This document shows, piece after piece, positions 45,813 through 54,999 of a DNA stretch of 64,000 bases. Location: NCBI GenBank assembly GCA_003543245.1, contig DPJB01000007.1, positions 4,701-68,700 of the forward strand. Direction: 5' to 3'. Numbering within the stretch: position 1 is the stretch's first letter; every line of letters starts with the position of its first letter. This DNA comes from Moraxellaceae bacterium (GTDB lineage: Bacteria > Pseudomonadota > Gammaproteobacteria > Pseudomonadales > Moraxellaceae). The notes below the pieces were generated by a model. That model was not told the origin of the DNA. It ran no database searches and worked only from the letters and a program-made list of their open reading frames with translations. The position numbers and the translations under genes are program-made.

Positions 45813-46349
45813 ATGCGCGAATGGACCATGCTTTTCCTGTTGGCCGTGATCGTGTTGCCGGCAGCATGGATTGATTTTCGTCAGCGTCGTATTCCAAATG
45901 AATTGTGTCTTGCCGGCATTCTGCTTGGCGTGATGTATCACCTGTTGACTGCCGGATTGACCGGTGCCGGATTTTCCCTGCTTTCTTTTCTGCTCGCATT
46001 CGCAGCGGGTTTTCCGCTCTGGTTGCTGGGGTGGATGGGTGCGGGTGATGTAAAGCTTGTTGCTGCGGTAGGCGCAATTGTCGGGATGAAGCTGCTACTT
46101 CCTGTTCTGGCGGGAGTTGCGATTGCCGGTGGTGCTGTTGCACTTGTTTATCTGGTTGTCTTGCGTCTTCAGGATGAGCCGCTGTATGTGATTGTGGCCT
46201 CATCGCTGGCATCTCAAAAAAACGGGGGTCTGCAGACGCAGGCAGCCATTGATGGTGTACCTGAGCCGGTGGCAATGAAGAAAAAAGGCATTCCTTATGC
46301 AATACCTGTGGCACTTGGCAGTTTGGCGGCTATTGTTTATGTGAGTTGA
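45813..46349 (+). CDS. tadV: Tad prepilin peptidase (A24 family)
   Basis: A 178-residue membrane aspartyl protease of the TadV/CpaA type, lacking the methylase domain of PilD. The two catalytic aspartates lie in WIDFRQRRIPNELC and the GAGDVKL motif. Several hydrophobic helices surround them. It should cleave the Flp prepilins and the TadE-like pseudopilins encoded here. Confidence 0.92.
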   Translation: MREWTMLFLLAVIVLPAAWIDFRQRRIPNELCLAGILLGVMYHLLTAGLTGAGFSLLSFLLAFAAGFPLWLLGWMGAGDVKLVAAVGAIVGMKLLLPVLAGVAIAGGAVALVYLVVLRLQDEPLYVIVASSLASQKNGGLQTQAAIDGVPEPVAMKKKGIPYAIPVALGSLAAIVYVS

Positions 46350-46402
46350 TGCTGAGGCATGGCATTCGTATTTAATGGCGCGATTTTATCGAGGAGCGCG
46401 TG

Positions 46403-47338
46403 ATGCAGATTAGAGCATTGATCATGCTGGCGGTGGCCCTGGTACTAGGGGGTATTACCGTATTTCTCGTCAACAACTTCCTGCAAAGTGAGGTTGGGGA
46501 CCAGGGGCGGGTGCAGAAGTTGCGCACAGTGCCGGTTGTTGTGGCAGCACAGGATATCAAGTCAGGTACAAAGCTTGAGGCCGTGATGCTGACAGCTGTT
46601 GACTGGCCGTCTGAAACGGTGCCCGATGGCGTCTATGCGGATGTAGCAACCGTGATTGGTGAAAAGCCTCCTGTGCTGTTGCAGGAAACCAAGCGCGGTG
46701 AAGTCATCCTGCCGTACAAACTGTCTCCGCACGGTGCCCGTGGCGGGTTGCCGGCGCGTATTCCTGAAGACATGCGTGCAACCACCATCCCGGTTTCTGA
46801 AATCACCGGCGTGGCAGGTTTCATTGCGCCTGGCGATTTTGTGGATGTACTGCATACATCGGCAGTAGGACGCAGTGACGAGCTGCCGGTGACCAGGGTG
46901 CTCATGCAGAACGTACAGGTGCTGGGTATCGACCAGATAAGCTCACAGGACGATGCCAAGCCAAAAATTGTGAATGCAGTGACGTTGCTTGTGAACCCGG
47001 AGTCTGGTCAGCGGCTGACACTGGCGCTGGCGACTGGCTCGCTCAGCTTGCTGCTGCGTAACGAGTTTGATGCATCGCTGCTTGCTACAAAAGATATTGC
47101 CTGGCGCCAGCTGGTGCCAGAAGAAGCGGTCGCCGTTGTAGAGCAGCCAAAGGTGGTCAGGCGCGAGCGTCGTGTCGTCACGATAATAAAGCAACAGGCA
47201 CCAGCAACAGCACTTCCGGCAAAAACCTCAGATCGTGTTGAGGTAATTCGTGGGCTGAATGTCTCTCGACAGGATGTCCCCAGCACACCGGCAGCCAATG
47301 ATGCGACGTCAGCAAAGCCTGACGAGGCAAAACCCTGA
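46403..47338 (+). CDS. cpaB: Flp pilus assembly protein CpaB/RcpC
   Basis: A 311-residue periplasmic/inner-membrane protein with an N-terminal membrane segment (ALIMLAVALVLGGITVFLV), a SAF-type domain (VPVVVAAQDIKSGTKLEAVM, with the first residues TVPVV) and the conserved VSEITGVAGFIAPGDFVDVL region. The ATG at 46403 has GAGGAG six bases upstream. CpaB supports secretin assembly in Tad systems. Confidence 0.92.
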   Translation: MQIRALIMLAVALVLGGITVFLVNNFLQSEVGDQGRVQKLRTVPVVVAAQDIKSGTKLEAVMLTAVDWPSETVPDGVYADVATVIGEKPPVLLQETKRGEVILPYKLSPHGARGGLPARIPEDMRATTIPVSEITGVAGFIAPGDFVDVLHTSAVGRSDELPVTRVLMQNVQVLGIDQISSQDDAKPKIVNAVTLLVNPESGQRLTLALATGSLSLLLRNEFDASLLATKDIAWRQLVPEEAVAVVEQPKVVRRERRVVTIIKQQAPATALPAKTSDRVEVIRGLNVSRQDVPSTPAANDATSAKPDEAKP

Positions 47339-47352
47339 GTACTGGAGAGATC

Positions 47353-48819
47353 ATGAACAAGTGCATGAAGCTGCACGCCCTCGGGGCGGCCATATTGGCA
47401 TCGTTGCTGGTAGCAGGGCCGGTGCAGGAGTCTTTTGCTGCGGATACAGATACCGTGGCGCTGGAATTTGGTGAGCGCAAGCCAACAGACCTTCGTCTGG
47501 CCATTGGCCAGTCACAGATCATCCAGTCCAGCGTTCCACTGGAGCAGGTGGTTATCGGTAGCCCGGATGTCGCGGATATCAAGTTGTTGTCATCCCGCCG
47601 CGTACTCATTCTGGGCATCAAGCCGGGGCGCACGAATCTGGTTTTTCGCCAGAAAGACGGTGATCTGGTTGCGATCATGAATGTCAGCGTGGGTTACGAC
47701 CTGAGTGGTATCAAGTACAAGCTTCATGAGCTGATGCCACACGAGCCGGCAATGGAGGTACGTGACACCAATGACCGTGTCATCCTGTCCGGAGAAGTGT
47801 CCAGCACGCTCTCAATGGACAAGGCACTGTCTGTGGCGCGGAGCTTTGTGCCGGCAGAAAAAGTGACCAACCTCCTGCAAGTGGCAGGTGGCCAGCAGGT
47901 CATGCTTGAGGCCCGCATTGCCGAAGTCTCGCGCACCTCCATGAAAGAGCTCGGTATCCAGGCACAATATCTGGATGGTTCGGGGAATTTCGGTGTGGTG
48001 ATTGGCAAGCCGCTGGTTGGTTCCTTCGGCACCATCAGTCCGCCAAACTTCAGCTCTGCCAGCACCCTGAACCCGGTCAGCAGTCTGCTGATTCCGCCCA
48101 ATTCGTTGCGTGTAAGCCTGCAGGCGCTGGAAGAAAAAGGGCTTGCCAAGACACTGGCTGAGCCCAATCTCGTCGCTCTGTCAGGTCAGGAAGCCAACTT
48201 CCTTGCGGGTGGTGAGTATCCAATTCCGGTTAATCAGGATGATACCGGTAACGTCACGGTTGATTACAAGACATTTGGTGTCGGACTTCGCTTCACACCA
48301 ACCGTCCTGAACAGTGACAAGATCAACCTGAAGCTGCTGTCGGAAGTGTCGGAAGTGGATGCCATCAATTCGTTCACGGTCAATGATCTCAGATTGCCGT
48401 CATTCTCTACTCGCCGCGCAGGAACAACGGTTGAGCTGGCAGATGGCCAAAGTTTTGCGATTGCCGGCCTGATGACGAACAGTATGGACAATGCCATTTC
48501 GCAGTTTCCGATTCTTGGCAACATACCCATTATTGGTGCGCTGTTCCGCTCATCAAAATACCAGCGCAACGAGTCTGAGCTGGTCATAGTTGTCACGGCA
48601 CGTCTTGTCGGGCCGGTGAACAAAGGGCGTCTTGCGTTGCCAACAGACGTGATCATGCCACCAAACGATGTTGACCAGTATCTGCTCGGGCGACTGCACG
48701 GGAAGGATGTCAAACGGCCAGAGTCGTCATCAACGAGTACCAATGGCGCAACTACTGGTGGGGTGGAAGGTGTATTCGGGCATCAGCTGAGCCAGGAGAA
48801 TGGCAATGTCAAACGTTAA
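47353..48819 (+). CDS. cpaC: Tad outer-membrane secretin CpaC/RcpA
   Basis: A 488-residue secretin with signal peptide, an N-terminal pilus-assembly domain (LRLAIGQSQIIQSSVPLEQV, GIKPGRTNLVF), a BON-like segment and the C-terminal secretin domain (LAEPNLVALSGQEANFLAGG, then VTARLVGPV). It forms the outer-membrane channel for the Flp pilus. A small lipoprotein gene overlaps its 3' end. Confidence 0.94.
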   Translation: MNKCMKLHALGAAILASLLVAGPVQESFAADTDTVALEFGERKPTDLRLAIGQSQIIQSSVPLEQVVIGSPDVADIKLLSSRRVLILGIKPGRTNLVFRQKDGDLVAIMNVSVGYDLSGIKYKLHELMPHEPAMEVRDTNDRVILSGEVSSTLSMDKALSVARSFVPAEKVTNLLQVAGGQQVMLEARIAEVSRTSMKELGIQAQYLDGSGNFGVVIGKPLVGSFGTISPPNFSSASTLNPVSSLLIPPNSLRVSLQALEEKGLAKTLAEPNLVALSGQEANFLAGGEYPIPVNQDDTGNVTVDYKTFGVGLRFTPTVLNSDKINLKLLSEVSEVDAINSFTVNDLRLPSFSTRRAGTTVELADGQSFAIAGLMTNSMDNAISQFPILGNIPIIGALFRSSKYQRNESELVIVVTARLVGPVNKGRLALPTDVIMPPNDVDQYLLGRLHGKDVKRPESSSTSTNGATTGGVEGVFGHQLSQENGNVKR

Positions 48820-49072
48820 GGTTTTGCTCGTAGCAGGTGCTGCCATGCTGATGACGGCTTGTGGTGCTACGCCGTCCATGTCAAAGGACCTGGGTGTCAG
48901 CGTCGGAATAAATACGGCAAGTCAGATGATTGATCCAAAAGCTTCGTCACGGGATCTTGTTCCGCCAACGCTGGATGGAATCAAGGCGGAAAAGGCGATG
49001 GATCGTTATCGCAAGGATCGCCCAGAGGAGAGCCGTGCAAAGCTGGTCGAGAATCTGGGTAGCAGCAATTAA
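48806..49072 (+). CDS. small Tad-cluster lipoprotein
   Basis: An 88-residue lipoprotein with a signal peptide and lipobox LMTAC. The start ATG at 48806 lies inside the secretin gene, seven bases after a GGAG; an ATG at 48800 is too close to that site. The mature part is polar with no known domain. Its place after the secretin suggests a pilotin-like or RcpB-like role, which is inference from position only. Confidence 0.72.
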   Translation: MSNVKVLLVAGAAMLMTACGATPSMSKDLGVSVGINTASQMIDPKASSRDLVPPTLDGIKAEKAMDRYRKDRPEESRAKLVENLGSSN

Positions 49073-49086
49073 GGGGGTGTGTCGTG

Positions 49087-50475
49087 ATGCTGCAAGTGCG
49101 TCGTCAACGTGGTGCCATACTGATCATGACAGCAATATTTGTTGTCGTGCTGATCGTGGTGGCGGCATTGGCTATGGATATCGGACGCCTTGTAGTGTTG
49201 CGCAGTCAGCTTCAGAATGCTGCCGACTCCGCGGCGATTGCCGCAGCGGTAGAGCTTGATGGTGAAGATGGTGCGCGCGAGCGGGCTATGGCAGCCGCTC
49301 GCGAGGCCATCAGGCACGATAAAAGCTTTGCGCGCATTCAGGATCTGCTGGGGGCGGGTGGGTTACCGGATGAGGCATTCAGCTTCTATTGTGTGGTTGG
49401 TGCTGAATACGATGTTGATCCCGATGATGTCACTGATTTTGGTATTTACTGTAATGGCGCTGATGACGGTTCCGGAAAGTATGTAGCCAGTACGGATGCA
49501 GAGTCGCATTACGTACGTGTTGATCTTGACCCGGCCAAAGCCGCAGGCCGCTTTACACTCGATCTTTTTTTCCTGCCGGTGCTCAAGCTGTTTGCGCCGG
49601 CTACGGCAACCGAGGCTGCAGTCCGTGCCATGGCGGTTGCAGGAAAACACTCCATTCAGTGCAATTATCCTCCAATGGCGGTATGTGATCCGTTCGAGGG
49701 GCAGGGCAAGACATTCAAGAATGACATGCCTGTCGGGACGACCATTGTCCTGCGCGACCAGGGTGCTGGTAATGGCAACTGGGCACCTGGAAATGCCGGG
49801 TTCCTGATGAGTATCGCCGGCGAAACTGGCGCAGATGCAACTGCAGACTCTCTGGCATTTCCGGATGATGATGGCTGCTCGCCGAGAAGTGTTACGTCCG
49901 AGCCGGGGCAGATGACCCAGAAAACCACGTCAGCCATCAATACCCGGTTTGACATGTATGACTCGCACTTCAAGGCGAACCAGTGGCAGAAATGGCCCCC
50001 GGCACCAAACGTTTATGAGTATGAAGATGCAGCATCGCCAGTGGCAGTGCCTGGTCTTGATGTTGCCCGTTTCAGGCAGCCAGACTGGAATTATGCCGCT
50101 TGGCAGGCTGCCCAGATTGCCATGTATGGAGCCCTGACCAATGTTCCTCCCGAGTGGGCGGCGAAGCAGCCTCGCATGTGGGATGTCTATCAGTGGGAGA
50201 TTGCCAATAACCGGATTCTCAAGAAGCCCGTCAACGCGCATACCCCTGCGGGTTCGGCAGAGCGCCGTGTGTTTGCTGTTGCTGTTCTCAGTTGCCAGGC
50301 CTTGGGCGTAAAGGGGCGAGTCACAGTTCCGGTCAATAGCCCGGATGGTTTTGCCAAGATATTCATCTACAAGCAGGCAAAGGGGCCATCCGGAGCAGAG
50401 ATTTACGGTGAATATGTCGGTTGGTTTGGTGAAGGAGAGGCAAACTACCATGTCGAAGTCCAGCTCTACGAATGA
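49087..50475 (+). CDS. TadG-like pilus assembly protein
   Basis: A 462-residue protein with the TadG-like N-terminus: RRQRGAILIMTAIFVVVLIV, a membrane segment, then MDIGRLVVLRSQLQNAADSAA. The remaining 400 residues are predicted periplasmic. The ATG at 49087 follows an AAGGGGGTG site; GTG 49084 is an alternative. Such proteins are minor components of Tad systems. The following tadE-like gene starts inside its 3' end. Confidence 0.85.
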   Translation: MLQVRRQRGAILIMTAIFVVVLIVVAALAMDIGRLVVLRSQLQNAADSAAIAAAVELDGEDGARERAMAAAREAIRHDKSFARIQDLLGAGGLPDEAFSFYCVVGAEYDVDPDDVTDFGIYCNGADDGSGKYVASTDAESHYVRVDLDPAKAAGRFTLDLFFLPVLKLFAPATATEAAVRAMAVAGKHSIQCNYPPMAVCDPFEGQGKTFKNDMPVGTTIVLRDQGAGNGNWAPGNAGFLMSIAGETGADATADSLAFPDDDGCSPRSVTSEPGQMTQKTTSAINTRFDMYDSHFKANQWQKWPPAPNVYEYEDAASPVAVPGLDVARFRQPDWNYAAWQAAQIAMYGALTNVPPEWAAKQPRMWDVYQWEIANNRILKKPVNAHTPAGSAERRVFAVAVLSCQALGVKGRVTVPVNSPDGFAKIFIYKQAKGPSGAEIYGEYVGWFGEGEANYHVEVQLYE

Positions 50476-50938
50476 GCAGGGCGTGGCGATGGTCGAGTTT
50501 GCGATCATCCTTCCCTTGTTGCTGTTCATTTTCCTGGGTATTGCCGAGTTGGGGCGCGCACTGCATTTTCAGCACCGGTTAACGAATGCCGTAGAAGCGG
50601 GTGCCCGCTATGCCGCCCGGGCAACAGGGGCTGTAGATGAAACTGATTGCTCGCCAACTGCAGGATGGGCTGCTGTTGAATCAGCAACACGTCAGATGGT
50701 GACTTACGGGCAGATGGATGTGGCAGCAAAACCTCTTGTGCCTGGTCTGGACGTCAATGCTGTCGATGTCAGTATCGCAGTACGCAGTGCGACTGGCGTG
50801 ACGGATCCTGTTTGCGTGGTGAAAGTATTTGCAACCGTAAAATACGAAGGACTGTTTGGCGTACAGCTTATTCCTCTGCTGAACATAGATCAGCCGACCC
50901 TCGGGGCGACAAGTGAGGAGCGTTATGTTGGTGAATAA
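50450..50938 (+). CDS. tadE: TadE-like pseudopilin
   Basis: A 162-residue protein with a short basic leader and NEQGVAMVEFAIILPLLLFI, the TadE signature, then a periplasmic domain. The start at 50450 is set by GAAGGAGAGG ten bases upstream, within the end of the TadG-like gene. TadV probably processes it. It overlaps the next pseudopilin by 14 bases. Confidence 0.87.
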   Translation: MSKSSSTNEQGVAMVEFAIILPLLLFIFLGIAELGRALHFQHRLTNAVEAGARYAARATGAVDETDCSPTAGWAAVESATRQMVTYGQMDVAAKPLVPGLDVNAVDVSIAVRSATGVTDPVCVVKVFATVKYEGLFGVQLIPLLNIDQPTLGATSEERYVGE

Positions 50939-51431
50939 TCAGAAGAATCAATCTGGCGCTGCCATGGTCGAGATGGCACTGGCACTAACGATTTTCATGA
51001 TGATTGTGATCGCCATTTTCGAATTTGCCATGGCAACATTTGCCTGGCACAGGGCTTCTGAGGGTGCGAGGCAAGGATTGCGTAAAGCAATTGTGTCATC
51101 GCCCGCCACGGGAAGTGCGCTTGCATTGACTTGCCCAGGTGGAATGCCGGTTATTGTGACGTGTACGACGGCGGCATGTCAGCCAACACTTAATGCCATT
51201 CAGCGTGTGGCGCCATTTGTGCAGGGGGATCAGGTAACGGTGACCTATGCATGCTCTGATGCGGGGAATCCTGAGCGGCCTGCAGCGCTTGCCATACCGG
51301 AGGTGGTTCTTGAAATAAAGGGACTGGCGTATACCTTTGCCATCCCCGGGGTTATCGGACTTGGTACCACCATGCAGCTTCCCGATGTGAAGGTTTCGCG
51401 AACTGGCGAAGATCTTTTTACATCAAATTGA
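50925..51431 (+). CDS. second TadE/TadF-like pseudopilin
   Basis: A 168-residue pseudopilin: NQSGAAMVEMALALTIFMMI then IFEFAMATFAWHRASEGARQG and a periplasmic part with cysteine pairs. The ATG at 50925 follows GAGGAG by four bases; the GTG at 50931 is also possible. With the preceding gene it forms the usual TadE/TadF pair. Confidence 0.85.
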   Translation: MLVNNQKNQSGAAMVEMALALTIFMMIVIAIFEFAMATFAWHRASEGARQGLRKAIVSSPATGSALALTCPGGMPVIVTCTTAACQPTLNAIQRVAPFVQGDQVTVTYACSDAGNPERPAALAIPEVVLEIKGLAYTFAIPGVIGLGTTMQLPDVKVSRTGEDLFTSN

Positions 51432-51463
51432 TGAATAAAACGCCCATTTTGTAAGGACGTATC

Positions 51464-52675
51464 ATGCAGACGACATTGAATATTCTGGCACTTACCCATT
51501 CTGACAAGACCAGCAAGGATATTTCGGCCTTTCTGGATGGTGTGGATGGCGTTGTGGCGAACGTACAGCTTCAGGAGGGGGGTATTGTTCTTCCCGGTGA
51601 AGATGGATTACCTGACGTGCTTCTTTATGAAGTGGTCGATCCATCGTCAGCTGAGCTGGTCCTGCTTGAAAACTTTGTTGCAGCAACCAGGGGAAAGACG
51701 ATTGTTCTGGCGATTGGTCGTTCCTCGGATACCGATCTTCTACGGCGACTCATGCGTGCAGGCGTCAGGGATGTCATTCCAAGCCCGCTGGTGCGACAGG
51801 AGCTTGTGACGACATGCACCCAGTTGCTGTCTGACAAGCGTATCAAGATGGAGGATGCCAATGGTGCCATTCATGCTGTATGCGCCTTCATGGATGCCAA
51901 GGGCGGAATCGGTGGTACAACAATTGCCGTAAATGTTGCTGCCGTGCTTGCTCATGACCGCAAGGTAAAAACATGCCTTATTGATTTTGACATCGGCTTT
52001 GGTTCCTGTGCCCATATGCTGGATCTCAAGCCAACCAGTTTTGTGACGGATGCCATTCAGCAGGCTGATCGGCTTGATGTGGTTTTCCTCAAGGCGCTGA
52101 TGACGGAGCATGATTCCGGTCTGCATGTGCTGGCATCGCCGGCCAATCCGGCTTCTGCGGCTGATCAGCTGAGGCCCGAGGTAGTCCAGAAGATTATCGG
52201 GTTGGCGGCGGAAATATATGATGTGGTGATTGTGGATGTTCCGCGTATCACGGCGCCGTGGGCGATGGAGGCGTTACGTGTCTCAAGTCGTGGTTTTGTG
52301 GTCATGCAAAATACGCTGGCGGTCATTCGCGATGTAAAAATCCTGCTTGACTACATGCCCCATGTCGGTATCGACATGCACAAGATAGAGCTGATCAATA
52401 ACCGTGCCATGGCCAAGTCTCAAAGTGTATCGATTGAGCAGCTCAAGCAGACTCTTGGTAGAGATCGCATTCATCGTGTGAGGAACGACTATCACTCGGC
52501 GCTGGCGGCTGCAGACCAGGGAATTCCTGTTTACAAGGTGGAGTCAGGTGGGGAGTTGCTGGAGGATGTCCGGCATCTTGCCAATTCAATCTGGCAAACA
52601 CATGAGCCTGTGGCCAGCGGGCGCTCCAGTTTCCTGGCCCGCCTTTTCAATCATCGCAAAGCCACACCGAACTGA
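51464..52675 (+). CDS. tadZ: TadZ/CpaE-type localisation ATPase
   Basis: A 403-residue protein with an atypical receiver-like N-terminus (about residues 1-125) and a MinD/ParA-like ATPase. The Walker A motif is KGGIGGTTIAVN, in which the second lysine is replaced, as is usual for CpaE. The segments CLIDFDIGFGSC and VVIVDVPRITAPW follow. TadZ places the Tad machine at the pole and recruits TadA. Confidence 0.92.
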   Translation: MQTTLNILALTHSDKTSKDISAFLDGVDGVVANVQLQEGGIVLPGEDGLPDVLLYEVVDPSSAELVLLENFVAATRGKTIVLAIGRSSDTDLLRRLMRAGVRDVIPSPLVRQELVTTCTQLLSDKRIKMEDANGAIHAVCAFMDAKGGIGGTTIAVNVAAVLAHDRKVKTCLIDFDIGFGSCAHMLDLKPTSFVTDAIQQADRLDVVFLKALMTEHDSGLHVLASPANPASAADQLRPEVVQKIIGLAAEIYDVVIVDVPRITAPWAMEALRVSSRGFVVMQNTLAVIRDVKILLDYMPHVGIDMHKIELINNRAMAKSQSVSIEQLKQTLGRDRIHRVRNDYHSALAAADQGIPVYKVESGGELLEDVRHLANSIWQTHEPVASGRSSFLARLFNHRKATPN

Positions 52676-52693
52676 TTCGAGGGAGTTCCTGTC

Positions 52694-53989
52694 ATGCCAC
52701 AGTCTTTTGCTGCGCCAATGGATCTGCAGGTTCTCAAGGGAAGGATTCATCGTCAGGTGATGGAGCAGATGAATCTCCGGATTCTGGATCAGTTGCCAAT
52801 TGAACAGGTACGGCAGCAGATCGGTAATCTGGTCAGGGAAATGCTGGTTAAAGAAGATTTGCCGCTCAACCAGCATGAGCGAGACCAGATATCCCAGGAA
52901 GTCCAGGATGAAATTCTCGGGTATGGCCCGATTGAGCCCCTGCTGAGGGATCCGACGGTTTCCGATATTCTGGTTAATACTGCAAAGCGGGTTTATGTAG
53001 AGAGAAAGGGCAAGCTGGAAAAGACAGATGTCATTTTTCAGAATAATGACCATCTTCAGCGAATCATCGAGAAGATTGCGACATCAGTTGGCCGTCGTAT
53101 CGATGAGTCGTCACCTATGGTGGATGCGCGTCTGCCCGATGGCTCTCGTGTAAATGCCATTATTCCCCCGTTGTCCATTGATGGTCCGGTGCTGTCCATT
53201 CGAAAGTTCAGTGTCGATCCGCTGACGATGCGTGATCTTCTTAATTTCAAGTCCATTGCGCCCCCCATGGCCGAATTTCTAGCGGCAGCAGTGAAGGCGC
53301 GCATGAATATTCTCATATCAGGGGGTACGGGCTCTGGTAAAACCACGTTGCTGAACGTGATATCCGGAAATATTCCGGATAACGAGCGAATCATCTCGAT
53401 TGAAGACAGTGCGGAACTGCAGCTACAGCAGCCACATGTGGTGCGTCTTGAAACCCGTCCGCCCAATATTGAAGGGGTCGGTGAGGTCAAGCAGCGCGAT
53501 CTGGTCAGGAATGCGCTGCGCATGCGCCCGGACCGCATTATCGTGGGTGAGGTTCGTGGTGCGGAGGCGCTTGACATGTTGCAGGCCATGAATACCGGTC
53601 ATGATGGGTCATTGACAACAATTCATGCCAATACTTCGCGCGATGCACTGACTCGTCTTGAGCACATGGTCGGTATGAGCGGCATGACGCTGGCAACTGC
53701 GGTTATCAGACAGCAGGTTGCTGCAGCCATTAACCTGATTATCCAGTCAGAGCGCATGTCGGACGGTCGTCGTATAATTTCCAGTATCCAGGAGATTACC
53801 GGCATGGAAGAGACTGTGGTCAACATGCAGGAAATTTTCAGCTTTGTTCGCAAGGGTGTGGATGAGCGAGGCAAGGTTATTGGCGAGTTTCGCGCATCAG
53901 GTATAAGGCCGCGCATGCTGAAGCGCTTTCAGGAACGAGGCATCCTGATTGATGAGAACTGCTTTGATCCTGACAAGGTCTATCTGTGA
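52694..53989 (+). CDS. tadA: Tad secretion ATPase TadA/CpaF
   Basis: A 431-residue hexameric ATPase that powers Flp pilus assembly. Walker A is SGGTGSGKTT (about residues 209-218); the aspartate box DSAELQLQQPHVV, Walker B DRIIVGEVRGAEALDML and the histidine box HDGSLTTIHAN follow. The length and N-terminal helical domain match CpaF. Confidence 0.96.
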   Translation: MPQSFAAPMDLQVLKGRIHRQVMEQMNLRILDQLPIEQVRQQIGNLVREMLVKEDLPLNQHERDQISQEVQDEILGYGPIEPLLRDPTVSDILVNTAKRVYVERKGKLEKTDVIFQNNDHLQRIIEKIATSVGRRIDESSPMVDARLPDGSRVNAIIPPLSIDGPVLSIRKFSVDPLTMRDLLNFKSIAPPMAEFLAAAVKARMNILISGGTGSGKTTLLNVISGNIPDNERIISIEDSAELQLQQPHVVRLETRPPNIEGVGEVKQRDLVRNALRMRPDRIIVGEVRGAEALDMLQAMNTGHDGSLTTIHANTSRDALTRLEHMVGMSGMTLATAVIRQQVAAAINLIIQSERMSDGRRIISSIQEITGMEETVVNMQEIFSFVRKGVDERGKVIGEFRASGIRPRMLKRFQERGILIDENCFDPDKVYL

Positions 53990-54002
53990 CGGGGCGTGAT
54001 CG

Positions 54003-54989
54003 ATGAATACGTGGACGATCTACCTCATCTCGTTTGTGGCATTTGTGGCAGCGCTTGCGCTGGTGCAAGGTCTTTACATGCTCTGGCAGAGCCTCAATGT
54101 TGAACGTACCGTACGTGTCAATCGCCGTTTGAGGTCGCTGTCTGCGGGTGGCGTTAACCGTGAGCAGGCACTTGATCTGCTTCGGCAACGTGCATTCAGT
54201 GATATGCCTGCACTTAACCGGCTGCTTGTGCGAATTCCTCGAATGCATGCCGTGGACAGGATGCTCGAGCAGGCTGGCATGGATATCACGGTATCAAGGT
54301 ACATGCTCATCCAGTTTATTCTCAGCATGATTCTGCTGGTTGTGCTGTTGCTCTTTACGCCAGGAAATCCTTTTGTTGTTGTGCCGGTCGCACTGATTAC
54401 CGGATTCTTCGTGCCCTATCTCTATGTGATGCGTGAGCGTCGTAAGCGCCTTGATTTGCTGAGTTCCCAGTTGCCGGATGCCATGGATTTCCTGGCTCGG
54501 TCGATGCGCGCAGGTAATCCGTTCACCGCATCGCTTCGGAATGCGGCGGATCAGCTGCATGAGCCTATTGCCAGCGAGTTCAGGACGACGTTTGAGGAAA
54601 TGAATTTCGGTCTGGATGTCGAGCGTGCAATGATTGATCTTGGTGCCCGTGTGGGTAATGACGAGCTTCAGTATTTCATTACGGCAGTGCTTATCCAGCG
54701 CACCACTGGTGGCAATCTTGCCGAGGTCCTGAATCGTATTGCCAATGTCATGCGCTCGCGTGAAACCACGCGGCGAGAAGTCAGGATTCTTGCGGCAGAA
54801 ATGAAATATTCCGCAAATGTTCTTATCGCATTGCCCTTTGTGGTTGCAGGTGCACTGACCATTACCAACCCGTCATATCTTGCGACTTTGTTCGAGAGTG
54901 AGCTTGGTCTGGTTATTATCGGGATTCAGCTGCTGCTGATGGCCACAGGTTTTGCAGTGGTTCAGAAGATGGTGGATATTCGCGTATGA
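54003..54989 (+). CDS. tadB: Tad inner-membrane platform protein TadB
   Basis: A 328-residue type II secretion F-family protein with membrane helices near both ends and centre. The GspF-like core is SQLPDAMDFLARSMRAGNPF, EMNFGLDVERAMIDLG and LIQRTTGGNLAEVLNRIA. It pairs with TadC as the platform for pilus polymerisation. Confidence 0.95.
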   Translation: MNTWTIYLISFVAFVAALALVQGLYMLWQSLNVERTVRVNRRLRSLSAGGVNREQALDLLRQRAFSDMPALNRLLVRIPRMHAVDRMLEQAGMDITVSRYMLIQFILSMILLVVLLLFTPGNPFVVVPVALITGFFVPYLYVMRERRKRLDLLSSQLPDAMDFLARSMRAGNPFTASLRNAADQLHEPIASEFRTTFEEMNFGLDVERAMIDLGARVGNDELQYFITAVLIQRTTGGNLAEVLNRIANVMRSRETTRREVRILAAEMKYSANVLIALPFVVAGALTITNPSYLATLFESELGLVIIGIQLLLMATGFAVVQKMVDIRV

Positions 54990-54999
54990 GGATTTCAGC

